A stretch of 64,000 bases of DNA from positions 62,001 through 126,000 of the forward strand of contig NZ_JAPEIQ010000039.1 of assembly GCF_026041215.1 (NCBI RefSeq), read 5' to 3'. The first letter of the stretch is position 1. Every line of letters starts with the position of its first letter. Shown one piece after another: positions 35,187-44,754 of the stretch. The notes beneath the pieces were generated by a model. The model was given only the letters and a program-made list of their open reading frames with translations, had not been told where the DNA came from and made no database searches. Position numbers and translations under genes: made by a program. This DNA comes from Hoyosella sp. YIM 151337. Lineage in GTDB: Bacteria; Actinomycetota; Actinomycetes; Mycobacteriales; Mycobacteriaceae.

Positions 35187-35819
35187 GTGGGAGCGTTCAT
35201 CGGGCGCTGGCTGGGCCGCCTGCTCGTTGGCGCGGTAGTGATCGCGATTGTGCTCGTCGCCGGCACCGCAGGGCGCGTGTGGCAGGTCGCGAGAGTCAAC
35301 GACTATTCGCAAGCCGACGCGATAGCCGTCCTCGGTGCGGCCCAGTACAACGGGGTGCCCTCCGACGTCTTCAAATCTCGTCTCGACCAGGCAGCTCGCT
35401 TGTACGAGCAGGGCGTGGCCCCGCTCATCGTGACTGTCGGGGGCAAGCAAGAGGGCGATGTTTACACCGAGGCCGCAGCCGGAAAGACATATCTCGCGAC
35501 AATCGGCATCCCAGCGGACAATGTGCTCGCCGTCGAGGAGGGCGCGGACACACTCGAAAGCGTGCACGCAATCGCGCGCGAACTCAGCGCGCGGGACCTC
35601 TCCTCAGTGGTCATCACTACTGACCCCTGGCATTCACTGCGGACACGGATCATGGCCAGCGATGCTGGCCTCGACGCCACGACCGCTCCTGCGCGATCCG
35701 GTCCCGCCGTGCTCACGAGAGAATCACAGTTCCGCGGAATCGCGCGAGAGACTGCTGCTCTGCTTTACTACCAATTCACCCATTCCTCGAACGAACTCCG
35801 GAGCGTCCCCGGCCTTTGA
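35187..35819 (+). CDS. YdcF/SanA-family (DUF218) membrane-anchored protein
   Basis: A 210-residue protein with one N-terminal membrane span (LVGAVVIAIVLVAGTAG) and an extracellular DUF218 domain: ADAIAVLGAAQYNGVPSDVFKSRLDQA in parts, VTVGGKQ, ESVHAIARELSARDLSSVVITTD in parts, and H-S-x-R-T-R. The family includes E. coli SanA and YdcF and is linked to envelope integrity, with a Rossmann-like fold. The biochemical activity is not established. GTG 35187 is the start. The dgt gene follows 40 bp later on the same strand. Confidence 0.85.
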   Translation: MGAFIGRWLGRLLVGAVVIAIVLVAGTAGRVWQVARVNDYSQADAIAVLGAAQYNGVPSDVFKSRLDQAARLYEQGVAPLIVTVGGKQEGDVYTEAAAGKTYLATIGIPADNVLAVEEGADTLESVHAIARELSARDLSSVVITTDPWHSLRTRIMASDAGLDATTAPARSGPAVLTRESQFRGIARETAALLYYQFTHSSNELRSVPGL

Positions 35820-35859
35820 GCGCCTTTGAGCGTCTCGGACCGACAGAAGCGAGCGGCAA

Positions 35860-37137
35860 ATGACTGATCGTGGCCCTCTCTACAACGAGCACGACGCGGA
35901 GCGCCGTGTCTTCGAAGGCAGCAAGAACTCCCTGCTTGAGGGCACATCGTCGCAGCATCGCACGCCGTACAGCAGGGATCGTGCGCGTGTGCTGCATTCC
36001 GCGGCGCTGCGCCGGCTCGCAGACAAGACGCAGGTTGTCGGACCGAAGCAGGGCGACACCCCGCGCACCCGGCTCACGCATTCGCTGGAGGTCGCACAGA
36101 TTGGCCGGGGCATCGCGGATGGTCTGGGCTGTGATCCTGATCTCGTCGATCTCGCTGGCCTGGCGCACGACATCGGACACCCTCCGTATGGACACAACGG
36201 CGAGCGAGCGCTGAACGAGGTGGCTGAAAGCTGCGGCGGCTTCGAGGGCAATGCGCAGAACCTGCGAATACTCACACGGCTGGAGCCGAAACTGCTCGAC
36301 GCTGAAGGCGCGAGTGTGGGGCTGAACCTGACCCGGGCGGCGCTCGACGCCGCGACGAAGTATCCGTGGACGCGCCCAGAACCCGGCGCGAAGTTTGGGG
36401 CCTATGACGATGACGCACACGTCCTGGAATGGCTCCGCGCGGGCGCGCCGCACCGCCAGAAATGCCTTGAGGCACAAATCATGGACTGGGCTGATGACGT
36501 CGCCTACTCCGTGCATGACGTGGAAGACGGGGTCATTGAAGGACGGCTGGATCTGCGGTGTCTCGCTGATCCAGCCGAGCAGAAAGTGCTCGCGGCTGTT
36601 GGGCACCGCGAGTTCAGGGACATCGACGATGCCATTCTGATCGAGGCGGCAAACCGGCTTGCGTCACTGCCCGTGGTCAAGGCGGTTGACAAGTTCGACG
36701 GGACGCTCGACGCCTCTGTCTCACTCAAGCGGTTGACAAGTGAACTTGTTGGACGCTTCGCTTCCGCTGCGATCGCAGAGACCCGCAGAGTATGTGGCGG
36801 AATGAAGGTTGCTCGATATGACTGTGACCTGCTAATTCCGGAGATCGTCGAATCAGAGGTCGCGATTCTGAAAACCGTCGCGCTGCGCTTCGTTTTCTCT
36901 GACCCAGCCCACCGTGCCAAGCAAGAGCGTGAACGTGACCGGGTCCACCGTCTGGCGCAGTACCTCTTGCACACCTCACCTGGAGAGCTCGATCCGTTGT
37001 TCGTGCCGTACTGGGAACGCGCTGAAACTGATGCGCAGCGCACGCGGGTGGTCGTCGACCAAATCGCCTCGTACACCGAATCCCGGCTCGAACGGCTCGA
37101 CCGCGCCAGCCGCGGCGCTCAGGCGGCATGGGGCTGA
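35860..37137 (+). CDS. dgt: Deoxyguanosinetriphosphate triphosphohydrolase-like protein
   Basis: A 425-residue HD-domain hydrolase that converts dNTPs (dGTP in the best-known case) to the nucleoside and triphosphate. The HD-superfamily metal residues are seen in [13 protein letters not shown] (His), [15 protein letters not shown] (His-Asp) and later [20 protein letters not shown] (Asp), in order. The N-terminal [23 protein letters not shown] is read in parts. Gene order dgt-dnaG is conserved with Rv2344c-Rv2343c. The dnaG start follows 41 bp later. Confidence 0.92.
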   Translation: MTDRGPLYNEHDAERRVFEGSKNSLLEGTSSQHRTPYSRDRARVLHSAALRRLADKTQVVGPKQGDTPRTRLTHSLEVAQIGRGIADGLGCDPDLVDLAGLAHDIGHPPYGHNGERALNEVAESCGGFEGNAQNLRILTRLEPKLLDAEGASVGLNLTRAALDAATKYPWTRPEPGAKFGAYDDDAHVLEWLRAGAPHRQKCLEAQIMDWADDVAYSVHDVEDGVIEGRLDLRCLADPAEQKVLAAVGHREFRDIDDAILIEAANRLASLPVVKAVDKFDGTLDASVSLKRLTSELVGRFASAAIAETRRVCGGMKVARYDCDLLIPEIVESEVAILKTVALRFVFSDPAHRAKQERERDRVHRLAQYLLHTSPGELDPLFVPYWERAETDAQRTRVVVDQIASYTESRLERLDRASRGAQAAWG

Positions 37138-37178
37138 CTCGGGTGTGGCAGCCGAGGTGAACGCCGTACACTCGTCGC

Positions 37179-39086
37179 GTGGCTGGGCGCATTCCTGATC
37201 GAGACATCGCGGCGATCCGCGACCAGATTGTGATCGACGAACTCATCGGGGAGTATGTATCGCTACGGCGTGCTGGCGCCTCGCTGAAGGGTTTGTGCCC
37301 GTTCCACGATGAGAAGACCCCGTCGTTCCATGTGCGGCCGACACACGGTCATTTCCATTGCTTCGGCTGTGGGGAGGGCGGAGATGTCTATTCCTTTCTG
37401 CAGAAGATCGAACACATCAGTTTCACCGAGGCGGTTGAGCAGCTAGCGGACCGGATCGGATATCGCATTACGTACGAGGGTGGCGGCACGTCGGTTCAGC
37501 GTGACCGGGGGACTCGGGCACGGCTCGTCGCTGCGAACGCGGCGGCACAGCAGTTCTATGCAGGCCAGCTCGTCAGTCCAGAGGCCGAGCCTGCGCGCAC
37601 CTATTTGAAGGAACGGCACTTCGATGCGGCGGCAGCTGCACAGTTCGGCTGCGGCTATGCGCCCAGCGGGTGGGACAGTCTGACGAAGCATCTAATGGCG
37701 CAGGGCTTCGAATTCAAGGAACTCGAAGCGGCTGGCCTGTCTAAGCAAGGCAAGCGCGGCCCCATCGATCGATTCCATCGCCGGTTGCTGTGGCCCATCA
37801 AGAATCTCGCGGGTGAAGTGATCGGGTTCGGCGCCCGGCGGCTCTTCGATGACGATGTTGCGCAAGCCAAGTATCTCAATACGCCGGAGACCGCTCTGTA
37901 CAAGAAGTCGCAGGTTCTTTTCGGCCTCGACTTAGCTAAGCGCGAGATAGCGAAGTCGCACCAGGTCGTCATTGTCGAGGGCTACACCGACGTCATGGCC
38001 ATGCACCTCGCTGGTGTGACCACGGCGGTAGCTGCCTGCGGCACCGCATTCGGGGATGAACACCTAAGTTTGCTCCGGCGCTTGTTAATGGATGACAGCT
38101 ATTTCCGCGGCGAGGTCATCTTTACGTTCGACGGAGACGAGGCGGGCCAGAAAGCAGCGCTGAAAGCCTTCGAGGGGGATCAGAAGGTCGCCGGCAAGAC
38201 CTTCGTCGCGGTCGCGCCCGCTGGGATGGATCCGTGCGAGCTGCGGGCTGATCGCGGAGACGCCGCGGTGCGAGACCTTGTGGCCCGCCGGACTCCGCTC
38301 TTCGCGTTTGTTGTGCGTTCTATCTTGGCTGAGCACGACCTCGACACTGCGGAAGGCCGTGTTGAGGCGCTGCGTCGCACGGTCCCTGTGGTCGCGAAGA
38401 TCAAGGACAGCACCTTGCGTGACGACTACGCTCGGCAGCTATCCGAATGGGTGGGCTGGGAAAAGGAAGCCCAGGTGCGCCAGCGCGTACGCGAACAAGC
38501 ACAGCAGCCGAGCGCCGGCGCCCCGGTACTGCAGAATGGGCGACTACCGAAGGCTGGCCAGAACGGCGGCGCAGGTGTGATTCGCCCCGATCCGCGTGAT
38601 CCCGCGCTGTGGCCTGAACGTGAAGCCCTCAAGTCTGGTCTTCAATACCCTGCCATCGCGGGGACCGTGTTCGATTCGCTCCCGGATGAGTCTTTTACGC
38701 ATCCGTCGTACCTGCGTGTTCGTCGCGCGATGGCGGACGCGGGTGGTGCGGGCAGCGGGCTTGGGGGTGCCGCGTGGCTCGACGCGGTAACTCGTTGCCT
38801 TGACGATTCGCCCTTGCAGCCGCTCGTGTCGGAACTGGCTGTCGAATCTATGCCGGTGGACGAGGAAAGCGTGCCGAGGTACGTCGGTGGGGTGCTAGCG
38901 CGCCTGCAGGAGGTGTGGGTGGGCCGCCAGATCGCCGACCTCAAGTCGCGACTGCAGCGAATGTCGCCAAGCGAGGACCCCAGCGAGTACCACGCGCTGT
39001 TCGGTGACCTCGTCGCGCTGGAGGAGTATCGGCGCAGCTTGCTCCAGAAAGCCGTCGGAGATGGGGTTGAGGGCGGTGTGCTGTAG
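37179..39086 (+). CDS. dnaG: DNA primase
   Basis: A 635-residue primase that makes RNA primers at the replication fork. N-terminal CHC2 zinc site: CPFHDEKTPSFHVRP, then HCFGCGEGGDVYSFLQ. TOPRIM catalytic core with VIVEGYTDVMAMHLAG (Glu) and FTFDGDEAGQKAALKAF (Asp-x-Asp). The C-terminal DnaB-interacting helical domain is preceded by a Gln/Ala/Gly-rich linker at about 430-470. Start GTG 37179. It converges with the small gene at 39097 (10-bp gap). Confidence 0.95.
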   Translation: MAGRIPDRDIAAIRDQIVIDELIGEYVSLRRAGASLKGLCPFHDEKTPSFHVRPTHGHFHCFGCGEGGDVYSFLQKIEHISFTEAVEQLADRIGYRITYEGGGTSVQRDRGTRARLVAANAAAQQFYAGQLVSPEAEPARTYLKERHFDAAAAAQFGCGYAPSGWDSLTKHLMAQGFEFKELEAAGLSKQGKRGPIDRFHRRLLWPIKNLAGEVIGFGARRLFDDDVAQAKYLNTPETALYKKSQVLFGLDLAKREIAKSHQVVIVEGYTDVMAMHLAGVTTAVAACGTAFGDEHLSLLRRLLMDDSYFRGEVIFTFDGDEAGQKAALKAFEGDQKVAGKTFVAVAPAGMDPCELRADRGDAAVRDLVARRTPLFAFVVRSILAEHDLDTAEGRVEALRRTVPVVAKIKDSTLRDDYARQLSEWVGWEKEAQVRQRVREQAQQPSAGAPVLQNGRLPKAGQNGGAGVIRPDPRDPALWPEREALKSGLQYPAIAGTVFDSLPDESFTHPSYLRVRRAMADAGGAGSGLGGAAWLDAVTRCLDDSPLQPLVSELAVESMPVDEESVPRYVGGVLARLQEVWVGRQIADLKSRLQRMSPSEDPSEYHALFGDLVALEEYRRSLLQKAVGDGVEGGVL

Positions 39087-39096
39087 CTGACTGCGG

Positions 39097-39372
39097 TTAG
39101 CGTGCCGCTCCGTTGCGCGCGTGACCTTGACTTTGCGCTGACTCGTGCGGCGCGTAGACCGACGTAGTGTCGTCGATATCGGCGATGCGTTCGAGCTTCG
39201 GCGTGGTGCTCAGCGCGTCTGCGAGCTTCTGCCGGCCGATCTCGATGGCCTTCTTCGTGGCGGGACTTGTCGCGACGGTACGGGCTGTGCGGCTGATCTG
39301 TTCGTATCGTGCACGACCAGCGCGGGTGCCTAGCACGTACCCCGCAGCGACGCCGACCAACAGACCAATCAT
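39097..39372 (-). CDS. Small membrane-anchored protein (YtxH/Rv2342-like)
   Basis: A 91-residue protein with a short N-terminal hydrophobic Gly-rich segment (IGLLVGVAAGYVLGTRAG) followed by an amphipathic, basic helix (RARYEQISRTARTVATSP...). That pattern is typical of YtxH-like stress proteins, and a similar small gene (Rv2342) sits next to dnaG in mycobacteria. No enzymatic motif. The rest is polar. ATG 39372 is the start; I see only a weak ribosome site. Function unknown. Confidence 0.7.
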   Translation of the reverse strand: MIGLLVGVAAGYVLGTRAGRARYEQISRTARTVATSPATKKAIEIGRQKLADALSTTPKLERIADIDDTTSVYAPHESAQSQGHARNGAAR

Positions 39373-39539
39373 CAGTGAAAGCCTCCCGCACTTCGGTGCA
39401 TTTAACCAACCATGCTGTCAGGTCCATCTTGCCTGACGAATCGCGGCGGCGGGGCAATGACACCGTCTTCCTCGTGATTTGGCGTTCAGGGGGGAGGATG
39501 CGCTAAAGTCGGCAAGGCCCGTTCGCGGGTTAGGTGCAA

Positions 39540-39612
<73 letters not shown>

Positions 39613-39616
39613 CCGA

Positions 39617-39650
39617 AACGGGCTCTCCACCATGCGGCGGGGAGCCCGTT
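39617..39650 (+). terminator. Hairpin after tRNA-Asn
   Basis: AACGGGCTCTCC (39617-39628) and GGGGAGCCCGTT (39639-39650) pair over 12 bp (one wobble) with a 10-base loop, between the two tRNAs. Confidence 0.55.
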
Positions 39651-39679
39651 AGCCTGTGTATGGTAGTTTTCGCCTGCTG

Positions 39680-39753
39680 GGGGCGGTAGCTCAGTCGGTT
39701 AGAGCCGCGGACTCATAATCCGCTGGTCGCGGGTTCGAGCCCCGCCCGCCCCA
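39680..39753 (+). tRNA. tRNA with CAT anticodon, probably elongator Met
   Basis: The acceptor GGGGCGG pairs with CCGCCCC (39746-39752), with discriminator A. The anticodon stem-loop GCGGACT-CAT-AATCCGC is canonical, as is the T-arm GCGGG-TTCGAGC-CCCGC. CAT is shared by elongator Met, initiator Met and Ile2. The paired 1-72 position rules out a typical initiator. Elongator Met is most likely, and Ile2 (lysidine-modified) is not excluded. Confidence 0.9.
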
Positions 39754-39832
39754 CACAGTTCCGCCGTCTCGTGCGTGTTTTGCGTCCGCCCGCTTATCTT
39801 CGTCTTAAGTTCAGCCCCTACACTCGCCGCCG

Positions 39833-40339
39833 ATGACTTCAGACAACACGAGCAACGTTGAATTCGCACAGCCACCCGCTGAAGAGGAGACGGCCCCGGC
39901 GCCTGCGGCGCAGTCGGAGCGCGGTAAAGCCGCCGGCACGGTGGCCAGCGGCGCTGGCGCTGTGGTCGCTGCGGGGCTAGGTCTCGCGTCGATACTCGGC
40001 ACTCCGCTTGCTGACATGATGCGCTTCCGTCAGGAACTGATCGGCCAGATCGATGCGGCGACCGGCGTGGTTGGTGACGAGATCGAGTCGATATACAGCG
40101 CGCCATGGAATTCTGCCGTTCTGGTGAACGGAATTTTCGCGGTGGTGGCGATCGTCCTCGGGGCGCTTCTCCTGGGAGTCTTCGCGCGACGCACGGAGCA
40201 CACATGGGTGAAGGCTGTCGCCTTGAGCGGTGTGGTGCTTGGCGTGATTGGCTTGTTCCTGGCGGGCGGTATGTATCTCGATATCCTGGCCCCGGCGCCC
40301 GAGTTGCCACCGATGCCCACGATGCCGATGGGTGGCTAG
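39833..40339 (+). CDS. Membrane protein of unknown function
   Basis: A 168-residue protein. An acidic, Ala/Pro/Glu-rich N-terminus of about 35 residues precedes three hydrophobic segments: a Gly/Ala-rich one at about 37-60 (GAVVAAGLGLASIL), LVNGIFAVVAIVLGALLLGV (about 98-118) and VKAVALSGVVLGVIGLFLAGG (about 125-146). A Met/Pro-rich end follows (PPMPTMPMGG). No family recognised. It could be a small membrane scaffold or a tetraspan-like fragment. It lies 17 bp ahead of the beta-lactamase-family gene on the same strand, so the two are probably cotranscribed. Confidence 0.7.
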   Translation: MTSDNTSNVEFAQPPAEEETAPAPAAQSERGKAAGTVASGAGAVVAAGLGLASILGTPLADMMRFRQELIGQIDAATGVVGDEIESIYSAPWNSAVLVNGIFAVVAIVLGALLLGVFARRTEHTWVKAVALSGVVLGVIGLFLAGGMYLDILAPAPELPPMPTMPMGG

Positions 40340-40356
40340 CCGAGAGGAAATTGGCT

Positions 40357-41196
40357 GTGCGAGTCGATAAGGTTGAGGCCGTGCAGTCGCTTGAAAAGAT
40401 CGAAACGTGGCCAGTTCCGAACGCCGCCGCGGCGGTGGTCACTCCGGGACGGGTCTTGGCGGAGTCTGGCCCGGCAGATCAGGTCTTCAAGCTCGCGTCG
40501 GTAACCAAACTGCTGGTGGCGTTCGGTGCGCTTCTCGCAGTGGAGGAAGGCGCGATCGGTCTAGATGATCCTGCCGGGCCTGACGGCGCCACTGTGCGCC
40601 ATTTGCTTGCGCATTCGGCGGGCCTCGCATTTGGTGAGAAACGGACACAAGCAAAGGTCGAGACAAAACGGATTTATTCGAGTTCCGGTTACGAAGTCTT
40701 AGCCGAACATATCGAATCAGCGACTGGAATCGCGTTTCCCGAGTACCTCGAGCAGGGGGTATTCGAACCACTGCGTATGTCGCGGACCGCGCTGGAAGGC
40801 CCGGCTGGACACGGCGCCGTGTCGACGCTGAGCGATTTGTCGAGTTTCGCTCGCGAACTTTTGCATCCACAGTTGCTTGCGCCTGAAACACTGAGGGACG
40901 CAACACGTGTCCAATTCCCCGGGCTTGACGGAGTAGTGCCGGGATTCGGTATGCAGCGGCCCAGTGACTGGGGGCTGGGATTCGAAATTCGGGGCCATAA
41001 AGCCCCACACTGGACGGGTTTGACTAATTCCCCGGAAACTTACGGTCATTTCGGTCAATCGGGGACGTTTCTTTGGGTGGACCCAGTGGTTGAGGTTGCC
41101 TTAGTGGTGCTAACTGACCGCGACTTCGGGGAGTGGGCAAAGCCGCTGTGGCCGGAATTGAGCGACGCCATTCTCAGTGAAATCTCAGACTCGTAA
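40357..41196 (+). CDS. Beta-lactamase / serine hydrolase family protein
   Basis: A 279-residue protein of the beta-lactamase (class C / DD-peptidase-like) clan. The nucleophile motif SxxK is ASVTKLLVAFG. The second motif is YSSSGYEVL, with a YSS instead of the usual YxN. The third, near the C-terminus, is HFGQSGTFLW, matching HxG rather than KTG. No signal peptide, so it may act in the cytosol on esters or peptides and not on beta-lactams. Start GTG 40357 behind GAGAGGAAA (TTG 40351 also possible). A CACTCCG/CGGAGTG stem (41260-41294) downstream may terminate it. Confidence 0.82.
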   Translation: MRVDKVEAVQSLEKIETWPVPNAAAAVVTPGRVLAESGPADQVFKLASVTKLLVAFGALLAVEEGAIGLDDPAGPDGATVRHLLAHSAGLAFGEKRTQAKVETKRIYSSSGYEVLAEHIESATGIAFPEYLEQGVFEPLRMSRTALEGPAGHGAVSTLSDLSSFARELLHPQLLAPETLRDATRVQFPGLDGVVPGFGMQRPSDWGLGFEIRGHKAPHWTGLTNSPETYGHFGQSGTFLWVDPVVEVALVVLTDRDFGEWAKPLWPELSDAILSEISDS

Positions 41197-41375
41197 CGAA
41201 TTTTCATCGAAACACTAGCGCGATTAGAGAAGTCACGGCAGACTGTGTGCATCAGCAAGCACTCCGCTAACAGCTGTCACAGTGATTCGGAGTGGCTGCA
41301 CTGAGCCTTCGGCTGGCGAGAGGACCGTTTGGGGAAGACGTTCCTCGTCTGTTCCAGATAACCGGAGGTGCTTAA

Positions 41376-41888
41376 GTGTCGGCAGTGTGCCAGGTGGCTG
41401 ACGCAACGACAGGTGTCGTATACGTGTACGCATCACCAGTGGAGGTGTGCCCGCATTTGGATTGGGTGCTTGCTGCTTCGCTCGGTTGCCGTGCGAAGGT
41501 TCGCTGGTCTCCGCAACCTATGGCGGATGGCAACATGCGCGCGACCATCAACTGGACGGGCCCGGTGGGCACAGGCAGCCGTTTGGCCAGCGCGCTCGCG
41601 GCCTGGCCGCAAGTGCGATTCGAAGTCACCGAGGACCCCAGCGAAGGCGTCGACGGCGAGCGTTTCTGCCACACGCCCGATCTGGGCCTGTGGCGTGGCA
41701 CTATGAGCGCAAACGGGGACACGGTAATACCGGAGATGCGGTTGAAGGCGCTTATCGCTGCCAGGTCAAACGATCTGGCAGAGGCTCTGCACACAGAACT
41801 CGGCACATCGTGGGATGACGAGCTTGAGCCGTTCCGTGCAGCAAGTGACGGCGCAGAAGTCACCTGGGTCACGCGCAGGGTCGGCTGA
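41376..41888 (+). CDS. DUF3145 family protein
   Basis: A 170-residue protein of a family restricted to actinobacteria and typically found near the fatty-acid cluster. GTG 41376 follows GGAGGTG. Typical stretches include GVVYVYASPVEVCPHLDWVLA in parts, NWTGPVGTGSRLASAL, FEVTEDPSEGVDGERF and LGLWRGTMSANGD. It has no signal peptide or membrane span. Its function is unknown to me. It is convergent with accD6 (14-bp gap). Confidence 0.8.
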   Translation: MSAVCQVADATTGVVYVYASPVEVCPHLDWVLAASLGCRAKVRWSPQPMADGNMRATINWTGPVGTGSRLASALAAWPQVRFEVTEDPSEGVDGERFCHTPDLGLWRGTMSANGDTVIPEMRLKALIAARSNDLAEALHTELGTSWDDELEPFRAASDGAEVTWVTRRVG

Positions 41889-41902
41889 ACTGCGGCGACA
41901 GC

Positions 41903-43360
41903 TCAGAGCGGGATGTTTTTGTGCTCACCGCGCCGGTGCGGTGCTTCCGCAATCGCGCGCGCAAGCCGACTCCGCGTCTCGCGCGGGTCGATCAGTTCGT
42001 CGACTACCCCGATGTCCATTGCGCGGCTCACTCCGCCAGCGATGCGTTCGTGCTCTTCCGCGAGACGATCGTGCAGCGCTTCACGTTCTTCATCTGTGGC
42101 CGCAGCAGCGAGGGCACGCTTGTGCAGAATGCCGACGGCAGCTTTCGCTCCCATGACGGCTACCTCGCCGTCCGGCCACGCGAATACTTTGGTGGCGCCG
42201 AGAGCCCGCGAGTTCATCGCGATGTAGGCGCCGCCATACGCCTTGCGGATCACCAGTGTCACCCGGGGAACTACCGACTCGGCGAACGCGTGCAGGAGCT
42301 TTGCGCCGCGCCGAACTACCCCTTCCCACTCTTGGCTGACGCCCGGGAGATAACCGGGAACATCAACGAGCACCACCATCGGAACGCCGAACGCGTCGCA
42401 CATCCGAACGAATCGACTCGCCTTTTCGGCGCTCTCGGAGTTGAGGCATCCTCCGAGGCGGAGGGGATTGTTGGCGAGGATGCCGACGGTGCGGCCACCG
42501 AGGCGCCCGAAACCGACGACGATGTTGGGCGCCCACTTAGCATGCAGCTCGATAAAGGACGACAATTCGGCATCCGAGCCGAGTCCCGTCTCGACGCTGT
42601 CGAGCAGCTGCCGGATGATGGGGTGGATGTCGTAGGCACGGCGGTTCGACTCGGGGAGCAGTGCTTTCAGATCGGAGTCACCATGTGCTGCCGCGGCCAT
42701 GTCGATTTCACCCTGGTCGGCGAGCAGCGATACGAGACTGCGCCCCTGTGCCATTGCATCGGTCTCATCGGCGGCCGCGATGTGCGCTACCCCCGACTTG
42801 CGGGTGTGCGTGGCGGGACCGCCCAGTGCTTCCATATCGACGGATTCACCGGTGACGGAGCGCACAACGTCCGGTCCGGTCACGAATACCCGGCTGGCGG
42901 GCGCCATGATGACGACGTCTGTCAAAGCGGGCCCGTATGCCGCTCCACCCGCGGCGGGACCGAGGACTACGGAGATCTGTGGAATTTGGCCTGACGCGCG
43001 CACCATCGCCTCGAAAACGCGGCCCACGGCGTGCAGCGCTTCGACTCCCTCGGCGAGCCGAGCCCCACCGGAATGCCAGAGGCCAACCACAGGCAGCTTT
43101 CTGGCGAGTGCGGTGTCGATTGCGGAGACAATATGCGCGCAGCCGTCGATACCCATGGCGCCGCCCATGATGGTGCCGTCGGTGCAATAAGCAATGGCGC
43201 GGACGCCGTCGACGAGGCCTTCAGCGGCAAGTACACCTGAGTTGTCGCGGGGACTCAGGAGGGTGACGGAGCCAGGATCGAAGAATCGAGCGAGCCGATC
43301 CATGGGGTCTCGAGGGTCGGGGGCCGTGTCGCGAGTTGTCCTCGGCGCCAAGACGGTCAT
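41903..43360 (-). CDS. accD6: Acyl-CoA (acetyl/propionyl) carboxylase carboxyltransferase beta subunit
   Basis: A 485-residue carboxyltransferase that makes malonyl-CoA for fatty-acid elongation together with a biotinylated AccA3-type subunit. Start ATG 43360, with GGAGGAGCG directly upstream. The longer frame is not supported. Features: GGAMGIDGCAHIVSAID, RLAEGVEALHAVGRVF, GPAAGGAAYGPALTD (acyl-CoA oxyanion region), FVTGPDVVRSVTGE, RFVRMCDAFGVPMVVLVDVPG in parts, and GGAYIAMNSRALGATKVFAWP in parts. Its place at the end of the FAS-II cluster matches accD6 of mycobacteria. It is preceded by a strong hairpin, so it may have a promoter of its own in the 120-bp gap. Confidence 0.9.
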   Translation of the reverse strand: MTVLAPRTTRDTAPDPRDPMDRLARFFDPGSVTLLSPRDNSGVLAAEGLVDGVRAIAYCTDGTIMGGAMGIDGCAHIVSAIDTALARKLPVVGLWHSGGARLAEGVEALHAVGRVFEAMVRASGQIPQISVVLGPAAGGAAYGPALTDVVIMAPASRVFVTGPDVVRSVTGESVDMEALGGPATHTRKSGVAHIAAADETDAMAQGRSLVSLLADQGEIDMAAAAHGDSDLKALLPESNRRAYDIHPIIRQLLDSVETGLGSDAELSSFIELHAKWAPNIVVGFGRLGGRTVGILANNPLRLGGCLNSESAEKASRFVRMCDAFGVPMVVLVDVPGYLPGVSQEWEGVVRRGAKLLHAFAESVVPRVTLVIRKAYGGAYIAMNSRALGATKVFAWPDGEVAVMGAKAAVGILHKRALAAAATDEEREALHDRLAEEHERIAGGVSRAMDIGVVDELIDPRETRSRLARAIAEAPHRRGEHKNIPL

Positions 43361-43435
43361 CGCTCCTCCAAATCCCAGTCCGTGTGAACTGCGTTCAATA
43401 AATATGTCTGATAAGTCTCGTTGTCTGTTACAACT

Positions 43436-43471
43436 TGTCGCGCTTTGCTGCTGCAGCTGCAAAGCGCGACA
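43436..43471 (-). terminator. Hairpin between the KAS gene and accD6
   Basis: TGTCGCGCTTTGC (43436-43448) and GCAAAGCGCGACA (43459-43471) are a perfect 13-bp inverted repeat around a 10-base loop that is itself nearly palindromic (GCTGCAGC). It starts only 10 bases past the KAS stop codon. It probably ends or attenuates the fabD-acpM-KAS transcript. Confidence 0.65.
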
Positions 43472-43480
43472 GCTGCTCTG

Positions 43481-44752
43481 CTACGGACGGGCGAAAACGA
43501 GCGAGACGTTGTGGCCGCCAAACCCGAACGAGTTCTTGATGGCGACATCGAACGTCCCGTGGCGGGGTCCGCCTGCGACCACGTCGAGGTCGATCTCAGG
43601 ATCCTGATTCTCGAGGTTGAGGGTCGGGGGAATAACCCCTTCCTTCAGGCTGAGAATCGCGATAATCGATTCCAGTGCGCCGACCGCGCCAATGGAGTGT
43701 CCGAGCGCGGACTTTGCAGCGTAGACGGCGGGATGCTGTCCCACTGCGGCATTGATTGCCCGTGACTCAGCGATGTCTCCCACAGGGGTAGCCGTGGCGT
43801 GAGCGTTGACGTGGCTGACTTCCTCGGGTGTGACACCGGCGACAGCCATAGCCTTCTTCATCGAACGAGCTGCGCCTGTGCCTTCTGGCTCAGGCGCGAC
43901 GATGTGGAAGCCGTCGGAGGTGATCCCCGCACCGAGGACGCGACCGTGGATGGTAGCGCCACGGGCGCGGGCAAACTCCTCGCGCTCGAGGATAAGAATC
44001 GCGCCTGCCTCGCCGAAGACGAATCCGTCGCGGTCTTTGTCGAACGGCCGGGATGCGCCCGCTGGGTCGTCATTGCGAGTGCTCATCGCGCGCATCATCG
44101 AGAACCCGGCGATTGCCATGGGGTCGAGAAACGACTCGACGCCACCAGCGACAACAACGTCGGCGTCACCGTCGACGATCATTCGCCAGGCTTGTGCGAT
44201 CGCCTCGCTGCCTGACGCACACGCGGAAACAGGCGTGTGGACGCCTGCCCGTGCTCCGACTTCCAGCCCGATCGTTGCCGCTGGACCGTTCGGCATCATC
44301 ATGGGCACGGCCATGGGCGATACCTTGCGGGCACCGCCTTCGCGCAAGGCGAAGTTCGACCGCACAAGTGTGTCGACGCCACCGATACCGGTGCCGATCA
44401 CAACGCCGAGGCGCTCTTTCTCAACTTCTGGTGAACCGGCCTCTGCCCAAGCCTTCCGGCCTTCGACGAGCGCGAGCTGTTCGACGAAGTCATTGCGACG
44501 CGACTCGACTTTGGTCAAGGAGTCCGAGGGCTGAACCTTGAGGCGCCCACCGATCCGGACTGGCATACCGAGCTCTTCAAGCCAGGGATCGGTGAGCGCC
44601 ACGATTCCGCTCTCGCCCGCGAGCAGGCCTTTCCAGGTGCGTTCGATGTCACTGGCGATCGACGTGGTAGCCGACATGGCGGTGACAACGACACCGGGCC
44701 TCGTGGACCCGGCACCATGGGAGTTCTGGGGTGATAGAGCGGGATCGGTCAC
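43481..44752 (-). CDS. kasA: 3-oxoacyl-ACP synthase (KasA/KasB type)
   Basis: A 423-residue beta-ketoacyl-ACP synthase that elongates acyl-ACP chains, in this lineage towards mycolic acids. Catalytic triad: Cys in SACASGSEA, His in [11 protein letters not shown], and His in [11 protein letters not shown]. Other signatures: [10 protein letters not shown] and [14 protein letters not shown] at the end. Only one KAS gene is present between acpM and accD6; M. tuberculosis has kasA and kasB here. Symbol assigned by position; kasB-type function cannot be excluded. Two bases separate it from acpM. Confidence 0.91.
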   Translation of the reverse strand: MTDPALSPQNSHGAGSTRPGVVVTAMSATTSIASDIERTWKGLLAGESGIVALTDPWLEELGMPVRIGGRLKVQPSDSLTKVESRRNDFVEQLALVEGRKAWAEAGSPEVEKERLGVVIGTGIGGVDTLVRSNFALREGGARKVSPMAVPMMMPNGPAATIGLEVGARAGVHTPVSACASGSEAIAQAWRMIVDGDADVVVAGGVESFLDPMAIAGFSMMRAMSTRNDDPAGASRPFDKDRDGFVFGEAGAILILEREEFARARGATIHGRVLGAGITSDGFHIVAPEPEGTGAARSMKKAMAVAGVTPEEVSHVNAHATATPVGDIAESRAINAAVGQHPAVYAAKSALGHSIGAVGALESIIAILSLKEGVIPPTLNLENQDPEIDLDVVAGGPRHGTFDVAIKNSFGFGGHNVSLVFARP

Positions 44753-44754
44753 GG

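Noticed and set aside
39699-40442. Minus-strand 247-codon frame antisense to a tRNA and the membrane gene
   Set aside because: Its end is the antisense of the CAT tRNA and yields the well-known false peptide around GGARTRDQRIMSPRL. No ribosome site or domain.
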